From NCBI RefSeq assembly GCF_000524475.1, contig NZ_BAVQ01000070.1:124001-188000 (forward strand): a stretch of DNA of 64,000 nucleotides, given 5' to 3'. The notes beneath the pieces are model-generated. The model had not been told where the DNA came from. It searched no databases and saw only the letters and a program-made list of their open reading frames with translations. The position numbers were made by a program, and so were the translations under genes. Origin of the DNA: Tomitella biformata AHU 1821 (GTDB lineage Bacteria; Actinomycetota; Actinomycetes; Mycobacteriales; Mycobacteriaceae). How positions within the stretch are numbered: position 1 is the stretch's first letter; each line of letters opens with the position of its first letter. Shown here in pieces: positions 27,324 to 38,849 of the stretch.

Positions 27324-28481
27324 TCAGGCGGGTAGGCCCTCGGTGAGGTAGGCGGTCGCGCTGAAGCGGTTGCCGCCGGAGTCGAGCCAGTGCACCACGA
27401 GCGCATCGCCCGGCCCGCGCTGGTCGATCAGGGCGGTCAGCGCCGCGGCGTCAGCGATGTGGACGTCGTCGACCTTGATGATGACGTCGCCGGGGCGCAG
27501 CCGGATCCGTTCGGCCGCGGTGCCGGGCAAGACCTCGATGACCTCGGCGCCGGCTGGGACGTCCGTGCGCGTGGTCACCCGCACGCCCAGCACGGCGGTG
27601 GGCCCCACATGCACGGTGTCGATCGAGGCGCCGCCGCGCACGTGGTCCGCCACGGCCATCGCGTCGGAGATGGGCACCGCGAAACCGCGCCCACCCGGCA
27701 CGTCGGGGTCCGCGGACTTGGAGGCGGCGGTGTTGATGCCGATGACGCGACCGGTGGCGTCGAGCAGTGGCCCGCCGGAGTCGCCTGGGCGGATGCCGGC
27801 CTCGATCTGGATCACGCCGCCGAGCTGCTCTGCCCGCCCGTTGTCATCCTGCGCGGTGATGGACTGGTTCAGCGCGGTCACGGTGCCCGGAGACGTGGTG
27901 AGCACCCCGGTGCCGCCGGCGTTCCCGACGGCGACCACGAGGTGCCCGACGTCGACGCTCGCGGAGTCGCCCAGCGACGCCGCCGGCAGCCCCGACGGAG
28001 TCCGCCCGGCGTTGTCGCGCAATTGCAGGACAGCGATATCGCGGGTGCGGTCGTAGCCGAGCACCTCGGCCGAGTAGTCCGCCCCGGTGTCCACATGGGT
28101 GGCGCGCACCCCCGTGGCCCCGGCGATCACGTGGTTGTTGGTGAGCACCAGGCCGTCCTCGCCGAGCAGGACCCCGGTGCCCGCGCCCCGCAGCGTGAAG
28201 CCCGGCTCCGCGGGCAGGTCCGACCAGATGGTGACCACGCTCGGCCGGATGCTCGCCGACAGCGCGTCGGCGTCCGCGCCGGGCGGGGCGGTGGGGTCGG
28301 GATTGGGCAGAGGGGGGAGCTCGGTCGCGAGCCCGCCCGTGGTGTCCTGCTCGGCGGGGGCCGTCAGGGCCGGGGCCAGGGTGGTGATCGTGTGGGGGGA
28401 GAGCTCGCCGACCCCGACGCCCAGCGCGAGGGTCGCGGCCAGGGCGGTGGCGGCGACTGCGGTGAATAGCCGTCGGCTCAC
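27324..28481 (-). CDS. Secreted or membrane-anchored trypsin-like serine protease with PDZ domain
   Basis: A 385-residue HtrA/DegP-type protein. An N-terminal signal or anchor segment (LFTAVAATALAATLALGVGV) leads to a Pro-rich linker. The protease domain has the catalytic triad His in VLTNNHVIAG, Asp in YDRTRDIAVLQL and Ser in RPGDSGGPLL. A PDZ domain at the C-terminus (about 295-385) contains EVLPGTAAERIRLRPGDVI. It probably degrades or folds damaged proteins outside the cell membrane. It is convergent with the CDF gene and lies 10 bp after the stop-proximal site-2 protease, with which it likely shares a transcript. Confidence 0.92.
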   Translation of the reverse strand: MSRRLFTAVAATALAATLALGVGVGELSPHTITTLAPALTAPAEQDTTGGLATELPPLPNPDPTAPPGADADALSASIRPSVVTIWSDLPAEPGFTLRGAGTGVLLGEDGLVLTNNHVIAGATGVRATHVDTGADYSAEVLGYDRTRDIAVLQLRDNAGRTPSGLPAASLGDSASVDVGHLVVAVGNAGGTGVLTTSPGTVTALNQSITAQDDNGRAEQLGGVIQIEAGIRPGDSGGPLLDATGRVIGINTAASKSADPDVPGGRGFAVPISDAMAVADHVRGGASIDTVHVGPTAVLGVRVTTRTDVPAGAEVIEVLPGTAAERIRLRPGDVIIKVDDVHIADAAALTALIDQRGPGDALVVHWLDSGGNRFSATAYLTEGLPA

Positions 28482-28491
28482 CTGACCCGCC

Positions 28492-29262
28492 TCATGACCA
28501 GAACCTGAACAACGCGAAGCCTGTCATCGAGTAGCCACGAGGCACCCCTGAGAGCTCGAACAGCCAGTAAATGGCGTCGAAGAAGACGCGGTTGAGCTGG
28601 GGGATGGTGAGCAGGGCGAACACGGCGAGCAGCCCGAAGGGGGCGAATTGGTCGAGGGCCCGACGGGTGTCGCCCGACAGCCTGGACTCGAGGAGCGCGT
28701 AACCGTCGAGGCCAGGGATCGGCAGCAGGTTGAGCACCGTCGCCATCACCTGCAGGAACGCGAGGAAGCTGAGCCCGAACCAAAAGCCCTGATGGGTGCC
28801 GTCGCGGCCAAACGCGGCGATGACGGCGAGCAGGACCACGGCCAGGGTCAGGTTCACCGCGGGCCCGGCGAGGGAGATCCGTCGGCGCTGGCCGGGGGAC
28901 AGGTGGGCGGTGTTGAGGTAGACCGCGCCGCCGGGCAGGCCGATCCCGCCGAGCGCGATGAACGCCAGCGGCAGCACCAGCGACAGCAGCGGGTGGCTAT
29001 AGCGGAGCGGGTTCAGGGTGAGATAGCCGCGGGCGGCGACATCGAGGTCGCCGAGCCGCCAGGCCGTGACCGCGTGCGCGAACTCGTGCAGGCACAGCGA
29101 CACGACCCAGGCCGCCAAGACCAGCACGAACACGCTGATCCGGGTGGCCGTCAGGTTCCCCTCGATGGTCCAGGCGAATACGCCGGCCACGATAGTCACG
29201 GCGAGGATGCCCACGAACACGGGGCTCGGACGAATCTGGCGGAGGCTCAGGTGGCTTGTCAT
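28492..29262 (-). CDS. Site-2 protease family intramembrane zinc metalloprotease (M50, Rv0359-like)
   Basis: A 256-residue integral membrane peptidase. The zinc motif HEFAH lies in SLCLHEFAHAVTAWRLGD, and the second metal-binding motif appears as PIPGLDGYALLESRL (variant of NPxPxLDG). Six hydrophobic segments are visible. Site-2 proteases cleave membrane-bound regulators such as anti-sigma factors. M. tuberculosis has the same gene (Rv0359) close to purA, in the same context. ATG 29262 gives MTSHLSLRQ and was preferred to 29268. Its proximity to the HtrA-like gene suggests a proteolytic cascade, which is inference. Confidence 0.9.
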   Translation of the reverse strand: MTSHLSLRQIRPSPVFVGILAVTIVAGVFAWTIEGNLTATRISVFVLVLAAWVVSLCLHEFAHAVTAWRLGDLDVAARGYLTLNPLRYSHPLLSLVLPLAFIALGGIGLPGGAVYLNTAHLSPGQRRRISLAGPAVNLTLAVVLLAVIAAFGRDGTHQGFWFGLSFLAFLQVMATVLNLLPIPGLDGYALLESRLSGDTRRALDQFAPFGLLAVFALLTIPQLNRVFFDAIYWLFELSGVPRGYSMTGFALFRFWS

Positions 29263-29277
29263 CTGCAACCGCCGCTT

Positions 29278-29919
29278 TTAGCGGACCAGCAGCCAGTCGT
29301 TGGCGTCGCGATAGAAGGTGGAGCGCTTGAGCTGCTTGCGCTCGAGGATGCCGTCGCGCACCAGGCGGGCGGAGACGGCGCCGGTCTGCGCGGCGCGGCC
29401 CCTCGCCCACTTGCGGCGCAGGCCGCCCACCCGCGCGGCCTCGAGTCCGGGCGCCTTGGCGAGGGGCCGGATCTCCACGCCGGGGCCGATGCCGGTGAAC
29501 AGCTGAAAATTGTCGACGTACGTCTCGCCGGTGAGCTTGCCGCCGTCGGGGCCGCTGAGCACGGCCGAGCCGACCAGGGCGACGCCGAGGTCGTCCCGGA
29601 TCAGGGGCGTCGCGCGGGCCTCGCCGTCGAGCGCGCGCTTGGCGGCCTTGGAGCCATGGTCGAGCCGGTAGATCTTGCACGCGGGAGTGCGGGACTCGGG
29701 CACAAACGCCAGCTCGACGTCGAGCCGCTCGTGCCGCATCAGGTGCGTGAGCACCGCGGCCAATGCGGCGTCGCCACCGATCACCACAATCCGGGGCCCG
29801 GTGCCGCCGCGGGGCAACTTGTCCAACAGCTCCTCACGGGTGGGGACAGCAGAAACGGCCACGAGGTCTTGGCTCGACAACGTGACCGGCACGGGCGTAT
29901 TTCCACAGCGCAGCAGCAC
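29278..29919 (-). CDS. Conserved hypothetical protein (Rv0358-like)
   Basis: A 213-residue protein. The segment RIVVIGGDAALAAVLTHLMR followed by VELAFVPES resembles the start of the diacylglycerol-kinase catalytic fold (a GGDG-like glycine-rich loop, then a beta strand). The middle has YVDNFQLFTGIGPGVEIRPL, and the C-terminus is basic (GGLRRKWARGRAAQ). M. tuberculosis Rv0358 occupies the same position between purA and Rv0359. No cofactor residues can be assigned; the DAGK-like resemblance is weak. It is in the same direction as the site-2 protease, 15 bp upstream of it. Confidence 0.65.
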   Translation of the reverse strand: MLLRCGNTPVPVTLSSQDLVAVSAVPTREELLDKLPRGGTGPRIVVIGGDAALAAVLTHLMRHERLDVELAFVPESRTPACKIYRLDHGSKAAKRALDGEARATPLIRDDLGVALVGSAVLSGPDGGKLTGETYVDNFQLFTGIGPGVEIRPLAKAPGLEAARVGGLRRKWARGRAAQTGAVSARLVRDGILERKQLKRSTFYRDANDWLLVR

Positions 29920-29968
29920 CCGCCCATCGTAGCGACACGGTGGGGCGATCCTGAGTTTTTGGTGCTGA

Positions 29969-32534
<2,566 letters not shown>

Positions 32535-32538
<4 letters not shown>

Positions 32539-33581
32539 GGGTTCCCGCCCAGCGAGCCGTGCAGCGGGGTGCCGAGGAGCAGCGCGTCATCGAGTGTCGG
32601 CAGCCGCAGGTCCAGGGTCACCTCGCCGTTAGCGTAGTCCCCGCGGACGGCGTTGGCGTACGTGTCGAGGGGGAAGGGGAACGTGAACATGTAGCCGGTG
32701 GAGTCGGTGAGCGAGGGGCCGGAGTTGGCCAGCGCGGCGAGCACCGGCGCGAGGTCCCGCAGGTTGGCGACCAGGTCGGCTTGGGTGCTGTCGATGACGC
32801 GGGTCGCCGCATCGCCGAGCTGGCCCAGGGACTCCAGCGCCGACGTGAGCTCGTGCCGCTGCTCCGCGAGCACGCCGAGCGCCGGCCGCAGCACGGTGAT
32901 GGATTCGGCGAGCACGTCGGACTCCGCGGCCACCTCCACGGCCAGGCGGTCCAGGCCGTCGATGGCGCGGGTGATCTCGGCGCGGTGCCCGTCCATTGAA
33001 GTCAGGAGCTCGTCGAGATGTGCGAGCAGGTCTCGGACGGCATCCTCGCGGCCGCTGAGCGCCGAGTTCAGCTCCACATTGATCTCGCGGATCCGGTCCA
33101 GGCCCCCGCCGCCGAGCACCACCGCGAGCGAGGACAGCGTCTGCTCGGTGGTGGGATAGGCCCCGGCATGCGCCAGCGGGATCGTCGCCCCGGCCTCGAG
33201 CCGGCCGTGCGCGGGCTCGGACACCGGGGCCGACAGCTCCACGTGCGGCGAGCCCAGCAGGGAGGTCTGGCCGATTTTCGCGACCGCGTTGGCCGGTAGC
33301 TCCACATCGCCGTTGACCATCACGGTGACCAGCGCGTGCTCGCCCTGGAGGGCGAGGTCGGAGACGCGGCCGACGGTGACGTCCCCAATCCGTACCCGGG
33401 AGTTGCGGTCGATCGTGGCGACGTCTGGCAGCTGGATGTGCACCGCGTAGGCCCCGTCGCCGCGGCCCTCGGTGCCCGGCAGGGGCAGGGAGTTGACACC
33501 GCGCCACTGGCAGCCCGCGACCGAGAGCGCGGTGGCCGCCAACAGAACTAGGGCGAGCAATCTGGATCCGAACCGCATCAT
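32535..33581 (-). CDS. mceE: Mce lipoprotein MceE
   Basis: A 348-residue lipoprotein of the Mce channel. The N-terminal signal LALVLLAATALSVAGCQ ends in a lipobox (VAGC), so the Cys is lipidated. The MCE domain contains VATIDRNSRVRIGDVTVGRV. The long C-terminal part is helical with EHALVTVMVNGDVELPANAV. Position E in the fixed A-F order and the lipobox support the name. It overlaps both neighbours by four bases (ATGA), implying translational coupling of the operon. Confidence 0.95.
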
Positions 33582-34795
33582 TCGGGCACCTCGATGGTCA
33601 GGAGATCCAATACGGACGTCGTCTCGCGGGCGGGTGGCAGCAGGGGCAGGGCCAGGTGGGGCTCGGAGTAGACCAGCTGATCAGGCAGCGCGCCGACGCC
33701 CCGGGTGGGGTTCGACGCGATCGGCGGGTACGCGGTGGTGAGCAGGCGCAGCACCGGCCCCAGCTCCTCGACGCACAGCTGCGCGCCGCGCTCCGGACCC
33801 ACCTGCTCGGCGGCGGCCAGGCCGGAGCAGATGAAGTTGGCGGGGTTCGCGAAGTTGCTCAGCGCCAGCGCCGAGACCACCGCGTTGTGGGCGGGTTGGT
33901 AGATATTGGTCAGGTTCGACAGCGCCGTCGGCGCCACGTGCAGGATTTGCGCGAGCCCCGCGCGCTGCGCGGCGAGCTGGTCGACGGTGCCCGCAAGCTC
34001 GGCCACCGAGCTGGTGAGCTGGCCACGGTTGTCCCGCACGAAGGATTCGACGTCGCGCAGGGCCACGTCGAGCTCGGCCAGGGTGGTCTCCAGCTGCGGG
34101 CCGTTGCTCGCCAGAATCCCGGAGACCACCGCCATGTTCTCGTTGAAGGCGGTGATCTGCCCGCTACTGCCGGCCAGGGCGGAGACGAAGACGCGCAGGT
34201 TGCCGACCATGCCGAACAGGTCCTCGCTGCCGCCGTCCAGGGTGCGTAGCGCGGCGCTCAGGGTGTCGAGGGTCTGGCGCAGCGATTGCCCCTGGCCGGC
34301 CAGGTTCTCATCGAGCGCGTCGACGACCTCGCCGAGTGGGCCGGAGTCCTGCCCGGGATCGGGCCCCAGGTCTTGCGCCAGGCGGGCCAGCTGGGCCTTC
34401 ATCTCGTCCCATTCGACGGGGGACGCGGTGCGGGCCGGTGGGATCAGCGCGCCGGGGGCCAGCCGGGGCCCGCCGGTATAGGCAGGGGTGAGCTGGATGA
34501 ACCGCGCGGAGACCAGGCTCTGCGAGACGATCAGCGCCTGCGCGTCCGCGGGCGCCGGGTACGCGTCGTCGAACTCGAATGCGACCTCCACCAGGTCGCC
34601 GGCGGGGGTGATGGACGTGATCTCGCCGACCCGCACGCCCATGATCCGCACGTCGTCGCCCTTATAGAGGCCGGTGGTGCTGCTGAACAGGGCGGTGACC
34701 TCGGTGGTGGTGGCGCGCGGCACCCAGGCGTAGGAGATGGCGGCTAGGAGCAGGAGCCCGAGCGCGGCGGCCAGGAGCTTGTGGCGGCCGGTCAT
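33578..34795 (-). CDS. mceD: Mce family protein MceD
   Basis: A 405-residue MCE protein. The N-terminal helix is LLAAALGLLLLAAISYAWV. The MCE domain has TTGLYKGDDVRIMGVRVGEI. The helical C-terminus and the Cys pair in the tail (FICSGLAAAEQ and AQLCVEELG) are usual for MceD-type proteins. It is a structural subunit of the lipid channel. It overlaps mceE and mceC by four bases each. Ligand specificity is unknown. Confidence 0.94.
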   Translation of the reverse strand: MTGRHKLLAAALGLLLLAAISYAWVPRATTTEVTALFSSTTGLYKGDDVRIMGVRVGEITSITPAGDLVEVAFEFDDAYPAPADAQALIVSQSLVSARFIQLTPAYTGGPRLAPGALIPPARTASPVEWDEMKAQLARLAQDLGPDPGQDSGPLGEVVDALDENLAGQGQSLRQTLDTLSAALRTLDGGSEDLFGMVGNLRVFVSALAGSSGQITAFNENMAVVSGILASNGPQLETTLAELDVALRDVESFVRDNRGQLTSSVAELAGTVDQLAAQRAGLAQILHVAPTALSNLTNIYQPAHNAVVSALALSNFANPANFICSGLAAAEQVGPERGAQLCVEELGPVLRLLTTAYPPIASNPTRGVGALPDQLVYSEPHLALPLLPPARETTSVLDLLTIEVPE

Positions 34796-35793
34796 TTCGG
34801 CGCCTCCTCGCCCAGCGCGGCTCGCACGAATGGCTCGATCAGCTGGCCGGGGAGCAGGTTCTGGATATAGGAGTTGAAGTACGGACCGCTGGCGACGGCC
34901 TCGCCGAGCTCGGTCACGTACGGCCCGAGGCGTTCGATGGCGCCGGCGATGTCGTCCCGGTTCGCGTTGAGCATGGCCAGCACCGACTCGAGGTGGGCCA
35001 GCGCGGGGGAGAGTTGGTCCCGGTTGTCCGCGACGAGTCCGGTCAGCTGCTGGGACAGCGTGCCGATCTGGGTGCTCAGGGACTCGATGGCCGCCGCACG
35101 CCGGATCAGCTCCACCAGCACCGCGTCGCCGTCGACGAGCAGGGCCTCCACCTGCTCGCTGCGCTGGGCCAGCGCGCCGGTGGCGTTCTCGGCGTGCTCG
35201 AGCAGTTCGCGCAGGGACTCATCGCGCGAGGCGACGGTCTGGGAGAGCCGGGTCACCCCGTCGAGGGCTGCGCTGAGGTCCTCGGGGGTCTCGCGCAGGA
35301 CGCCCGCGAGCTCGCGCATGGAGTCGGAGAGCTGGCCGGAGTCGATCTCGCGGGCGGTGTCGGTGAGGTCGCCCAGCGCGTTCGTCAGCTGATACGGCGA
35401 GCTGGTGCGCTCTAGCGGGATGGTCGCGCCCTTATCGAGGCGGCCCTCGCCGGCGGGGGTGACGCGCAGCAGTTTGGTGCCGAGCACGGTCGCGGTGGCG
35501 ATGTCGGCGCGGGTCTGCTCGCCCATCTCGATCGCGTCGTCCACCCCGAAGGTGATGGCCACCGTCGCGCCCTCGATGTGGACCTCCCGCACGGAGCCGA
35601 CGGTCACGCCGGCCACCTGCACGGGATCGCCGACGCTCAGGCCCGCAGTCTCGGTGACCAGGGCACGGTAGCCGGTGGCGCTGTCCACGAAGGGCAGGGC
35701 GCGCAGGTTCAGCGCGGCAAGCGTGAGCAGCGCGATCACCACGGTGCCGATGATCCCGATCGGGATGGGGTTGAGCTCTCTGGCCTGTCTCAT
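34792..35793 (-). CDS. mceC: Mce family protein MceC
   Basis: A 333-residue MCE protein. The N-terminal helix IPIGIIGTVVIALLTLAALNL is followed by GLSVGDPVQVAGVTVGSVREV, the MCE core, and a long helical region ending near the C-terminus. ATG 35793 was chosen: it overlaps the mceB stop as ATGA, and the upstream extension (RHAHQDQRPG) is not Mce-like. A structural subunit of the channel. Slightly shorter than mycobacterial MceC, as the C-terminal disordered tail is absent. Confidence 0.93.
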   Translation of the reverse strand: MRQARELNPIPIGIIGTVVIALLTLAALNLRALPFVDSATGYRALVTETAGLSVGDPVQVAGVTVGSVREVHIEGATVAITFGVDDAIEMGEQTRADIATATVLGTKLLRVTPAGEGRLDKGATIPLERTSSPYQLTNALGDLTDTAREIDSGQLSDSMRELAGVLRETPEDLSAALDGVTRLSQTVASRDESLRELLEHAENATGALAQRSEQVEALLVDGDAVLVELIRRAAAIESLSTQIGTLSQQLTGLVADNRDQLSPALAHLESVLAMLNANRDDIAGAIERLGPYVTELGEAVASGPYFNSYIQNLLPGQLIEPFVRAALGEEAPK

Positions 35794-36812
35794 CGCGGCG
35801 CGCACCTGCCCGTCGTCTGCCCGAAGAAGCGCATCGCCAGGTCTTGGCCGTCCGGGCCGCTGATCTTGATGCGCATGCCGCACAGGTAGTAGTTGAAGAA
35901 GTTGCCGTAGGCGCCGAGTCGGCTCAGCGAGTCATATGCCGCGGGCAGCCGGGTGATGACGCTCTCGAGGGTGGCCTGGCCCTCGTCCAGTTGGGCGGCG
36001 GCGCGGCCGAGCTCGTGGACGGTCTCCGCCAGGGGCGGGCGGGCCTCGGTGAGCAGGCCGGTGATGGCGATGGCGGACTCGTCGATGCTCGCCAGCGCCG
36101 GGCCCCAGCGGGCGTTGTCCTGGGCGAGCCCGGTGGCGAGCTCTTGGGCGTGGCCGAGCGCCGCGACGAGGTCCTCCCGCTGGTCGGACAGGGTGCCCAG
36201 CACAGTGTTGAGATTCTCGACCACCCGGCCGACCACCTCGTCGCGGTCCGCGATGGCGGCGGTCAGGGTGGCGGTGTGCGCCAGCACCGATGCGACGGTG
36301 CCGCCCTGGCCTTGGAACACGGCGATGAGCTCCTGGGTCAGGTTGTTCACCTGGGGCGGGTCGAGCGCCCGGAACAGCGGTTTGAAACTGCCCAGCAGCT
36401 CGTCCAAGTTCAGCGCGGGCGACGTGCGGTCGGCCCCGATGCGGGATTCGGCGGGCAGCGGGGTTGGGTCGCCTGGTCCGCTGTGCAGCTCCAAGTACCT
36501 ATCGCCCACCAGGTTCGCGTAGCGGACGCTCGCGTGGGTCTGGCCGGTGACCGGGTAGTCCGGGCGCACGTCCATGGTCACCAACGCCCGCCCGTCGGCG
36601 GTCACCCGCACGTCGGACACTGTGCCGACCTCGATCCCCGCCACCCGGATGAACTCACCGCGTTTGAGCCCGGACGCGTCGGTGAACTCGGCCTCGAAGG
36701 TGGTGTGGGACTCGAAGCGGTACTCGCCCAGGACGATGAACATGCCGACCAGGATCAGCACCATCACGGTGACGAAGACGGAGAGCCGGAGCACCACCGG
36801 CCGCAGGCTCAT
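35790..36812 (-). CDS. mceB: Mce family protein MceB
   Basis: A 340-residue MCE protein. The N-terminal helix LSVFVTVMVLILVGMFIVL is followed by FTDASGLKRGEFIRVAGIEVGTV, the MCE domain, then helical repeats. The C-terminal motif YLCGMRIKISGPDG is a recurring MceB feature. It overlaps both neighbours by 4 bases. It acts in the hexameric MCE channel with the five other subunits. Confidence 0.95.
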   Translation of the reverse strand: MSLRPVVLRLSVFVTVMVLILVGMFIVLGEYRFESHTTFEAEFTDASGLKRGEFIRVAGIEVGTVSDVRVTADGRALVTMDVRPDYPVTGQTHASVRYANLVGDRYLELHSGPGDPTPLPAESRIGADRTSPALNLDELLGSFKPLFRALDPPQVNNLTQELIAVFQGQGGTVASVLAHTATLTAAIADRDEVVGRVVENLNTVLGTLSDQREDLVAALGHAQELATGLAQDNARWGPALASIDESAIAITGLLTEARPPLAETVHELGRAAAQLDEGQATLESVITRLPAAYDSLSRLGAYGNFFNYYLCGMRIKISGPDGQDLAMRFFGQTTGRCAPR

Positions 36813-38008
36813 CGCGGTCCCTGAACCGCGGGTGGGAACGGCAGGACCCGCAGCAGCGAGTCCGGCCGCAGCTGCGGCGCGGTCTGGCCCAGCCCGAACG
36901 GGTTCGCGCCGGTGTCCGCCACCAGATACGGCGCGGGCACGTCCGCGATGGTCAGCTTGGGCAGCGCGCCGCAGCGGGGACCGCCCGAAGCCTGCACCAC
37001 CGGCAGGTTCTCGGGCGTGGTGTAGGGCTCGACACCGAGCAGCAGCGTCGAGTTCAGCAGCATCGTGGCGCCGTTGCCGCCGGAGACGGGCTCGGCGAGT
37101 TTGCGGGTCTCGTCGACGCCCATCAGGAAGCAGGTGATGCCGCCGGAGTACTGCCCCAGCAGGGCCGCGGTGGGCCGCAGTGTCGCGAGGGCCGCGTCGA
37201 TGTCGTCGGCGTTCTCGGCCAGCAGCGCTTGGCCGGCGTCGGACATCGAGATCGCGCCGAGCAGGGTGGCGCGCAGCTCGGCGTCGCGTTCGGCGATCGT
37301 GCGGGCGGTGGGGGTGAGGTGCGCGAGCGTCGCCAGCAGGTCTGGGGCGGCGTCGGCGTAGACGACGGCGAGATCGGCGGCGGCGGTGATGTCGTGCTCA
37401 AGGGTGGGCAGGCGGCGGTTCAGCTCGGCCAAGAAGACGTTGATGTTCTCGACGGACTCGCCCAGCGCGTCGCCGCGGCCCTGGAGCCCCTGCGCGAGGG
37501 CGGTCAGCGTGGCGTTGAGCTTCTGCGGCTCGACGGCGGAGAGCACGGTGGTGAGCGATTCGAAGATGGTGTTGATCTCCACCGTCACGCGGTCGGTGGG
37601 GATGACGGTCCCCGCCGCGATGGGTTGGGCCGGTGTGGCCGGGGTGGGCGCGCTCAGGCGGACAAACTTCGCGCCGAACACGGTGGTGGACCTAATCTCC
37701 GCCGCCACGTCCTGGGGGATGAGGCGCGCGGAGTCGGCGTCGAGCCGCAGTTCGAGCCGGGCCCCGGCGCCGTGGTGGGCGACGGTGGTGACGGTGCCGA
37801 CCTGGACGCCGTGCATCTTCACCATCGCCCCCGGCTCGAGGACCAGCCCCGAGCGGCTGCTGTCCACGGTGATGGCCACCGCGCCGCCGACGCCGCCGCG
37901 ATAGGACGCGAGCGAGAGCGCGATCACCGCCCCGAGGGCCGCGACCAGGCCCAGTGCGGCGAGCCGGCGCAGCACCGTCGCGCGCGCCTCGGAGCGTCGG
38001 CCGCTCAT
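36809..38008 (-). CDS. mceA: Mce family protein MceA
   Basis: A 399-residue MCE protein with an N-terminal helix LGLVAALGAVIALSLASY, the MCE domain (LVLEPGAMVKMHGVQVGTVTTV) and a C-terminal segment with PCGALPKL-like cysteine and DVPAPYLVADTG, typical of MceA. ATG 38008 was chosen since it overlaps the yrbEB stop; the upstream extension is out of character. First MCE subunit of the operon. Ligand preference cannot be told from the sequence alone. Confidence 0.94.
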   Translation of the reverse strand: MSGRRSEARATVLRRLAALGLVAALGAVIALSLASYRGGVGGAVAITVDSSRSGLVLEPGAMVKMHGVQVGTVTTVAHHGAGARLELRLDADSARLIPQDVAAEIRSTTVFGAKFVRLSAPTPATPAQPIAAGTVIPTDRVTVEINTIFESLTTVLSAVEPQKLNATLTALAQGLQGRGDALGESVENINVFLAELNRRLPTLEHDITAAADLAVVYADAAPDLLATLAHLTPTARTIAERDAELRATLLGAISMSDAGQALLAENADDIDAALATLRPTAALLGQYSGGITCFLMGVDETRKLAEPVSGGNGATMLLNSTLLLGVEPYTTPENLPVVQASGGPRCGALPKLTIADVPAPYLVADTGANPFGLGQTAPQLRPDSLLRVLPFPPAVQGPR

Positions 38009-38844
38009 CCGGCGAGGTGGAGTTGTCGGGCGCCGCCGTAGAGGGCGAGCGAGATGAGGAGGGTGACGGTGACGACGGCGATCAGGGAGGCCCGCACCGC
38101 CCGCCCGGTCGCCACACCCACGCCGGCCGCGCCGCCGGTGGCGCGGAAGCCGTAGTAGGAGTGGATCAGCATGACGATCAGCGCCATCGCGATGGCCTGG
38201 GCGAAGGACCACAGGACGTCTGACGGGATGAGGAACGTCGTGAAGTAGTGGTCGTAGACGCCGGCGGACTGGCCGAGGAACTGCACCGTCGCGATGCGGC
38301 TGGCGAGGAACGAGGCCAGCACGGCGATCGAGTAGAGCGGCACCACGGCGATGAGCCCGGCGAGCACGCGGGTGCTGACCAGGAAGGGCATCGAGCGGAT
38401 GGCCATGACCTCGAGGGCGTCGATCTCCTCGCTGATCCGCATCGCGCCGAGTTGGGCGGTGGTGCCTGCGCCGATGGTCGCGGCCAGCCCGATGCCGGCG
38501 GTGACGGGCGCAACGACGCGGATGTTGACGTAGGCGCTGAGGAAGCCGGTCAGGGCGGACACGCCGACCTCGCCGAGCGAGCTGTACCCCTGGACCGCGA
38601 CGGTGGCCCCGGCGAACAGGGTCAGGAACCCCATGATCACGACGGTGCCGCCGATCACCGCGAGCAGGCCGGTGCCCATGCTGATCTCGGCGAGCAGTCG
38701 CACGGTCTCACGCCGGTAGACCCGCAGGGCGCGGCCCATCGAGAAGATCGCGGAGACGTAGAACGTGGCCTGGTCGCCGATGGTGTCCACGACCCCGAGC
38801 ACCCGCCGGTAGCCGCGGCGGGTGCGGGGGAACTGCGTGCTCAT
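38005..38844 (-). CDS. yrbEB: MlaE/YrbE-type ABC permease, subunit B
   Basis: A 279-residue permease with five to six membrane helices. The MlaE-family signature GAMRISEEIDALEVMAI (the cytoplasmic EQ-like helix, here EEIDALEVM) is present, preceded by TAGIGLAATIGAGTTAQL. It works with YrbEA and the MceG ATPase (not in the window) to energise lipid import through the Mce tunnel. ATG 38844 gives MSTQFPRTRRG and fits the 5-bp spacing to the yrbEA stop. Second gene of the operon. Confidence 0.94.
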   Translation of the reverse strand: MSTQFPRTRRGYRRVLGVVDTIGDQATFYVSAIFSMGRALRVYRRETVRLLAEISMGTGLLAVIGGTVVIMGFLTLFAGATVAVQGYSSLGEVGVSALTGFLSAYVNIRVVAPVTAGIGLAATIGAGTTAQLGAMRISEEIDALEVMAIRSMPFLVSTRVLAGLIAVVPLYSIAVLASFLASRIATVQFLGQSAGVYDHYFTTFLIPSDVLWSFAQAIAMALIVMLIHSYYGFRATGGAAGVGVATGRAVRASLIAVVTVTLLISLALYGGARQLHLAG

Positions 38845-38849
38845 CGCGG

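Noticed and set aside
38009-38212. Long N-terminal extension of mceA, and similar extensions of yrbEB and mceC
   Set aside because: The extra residues are Arg/His-rich shadow of the upstream genes. Starts overlapping the preceding stop give proper Mce N-termini.
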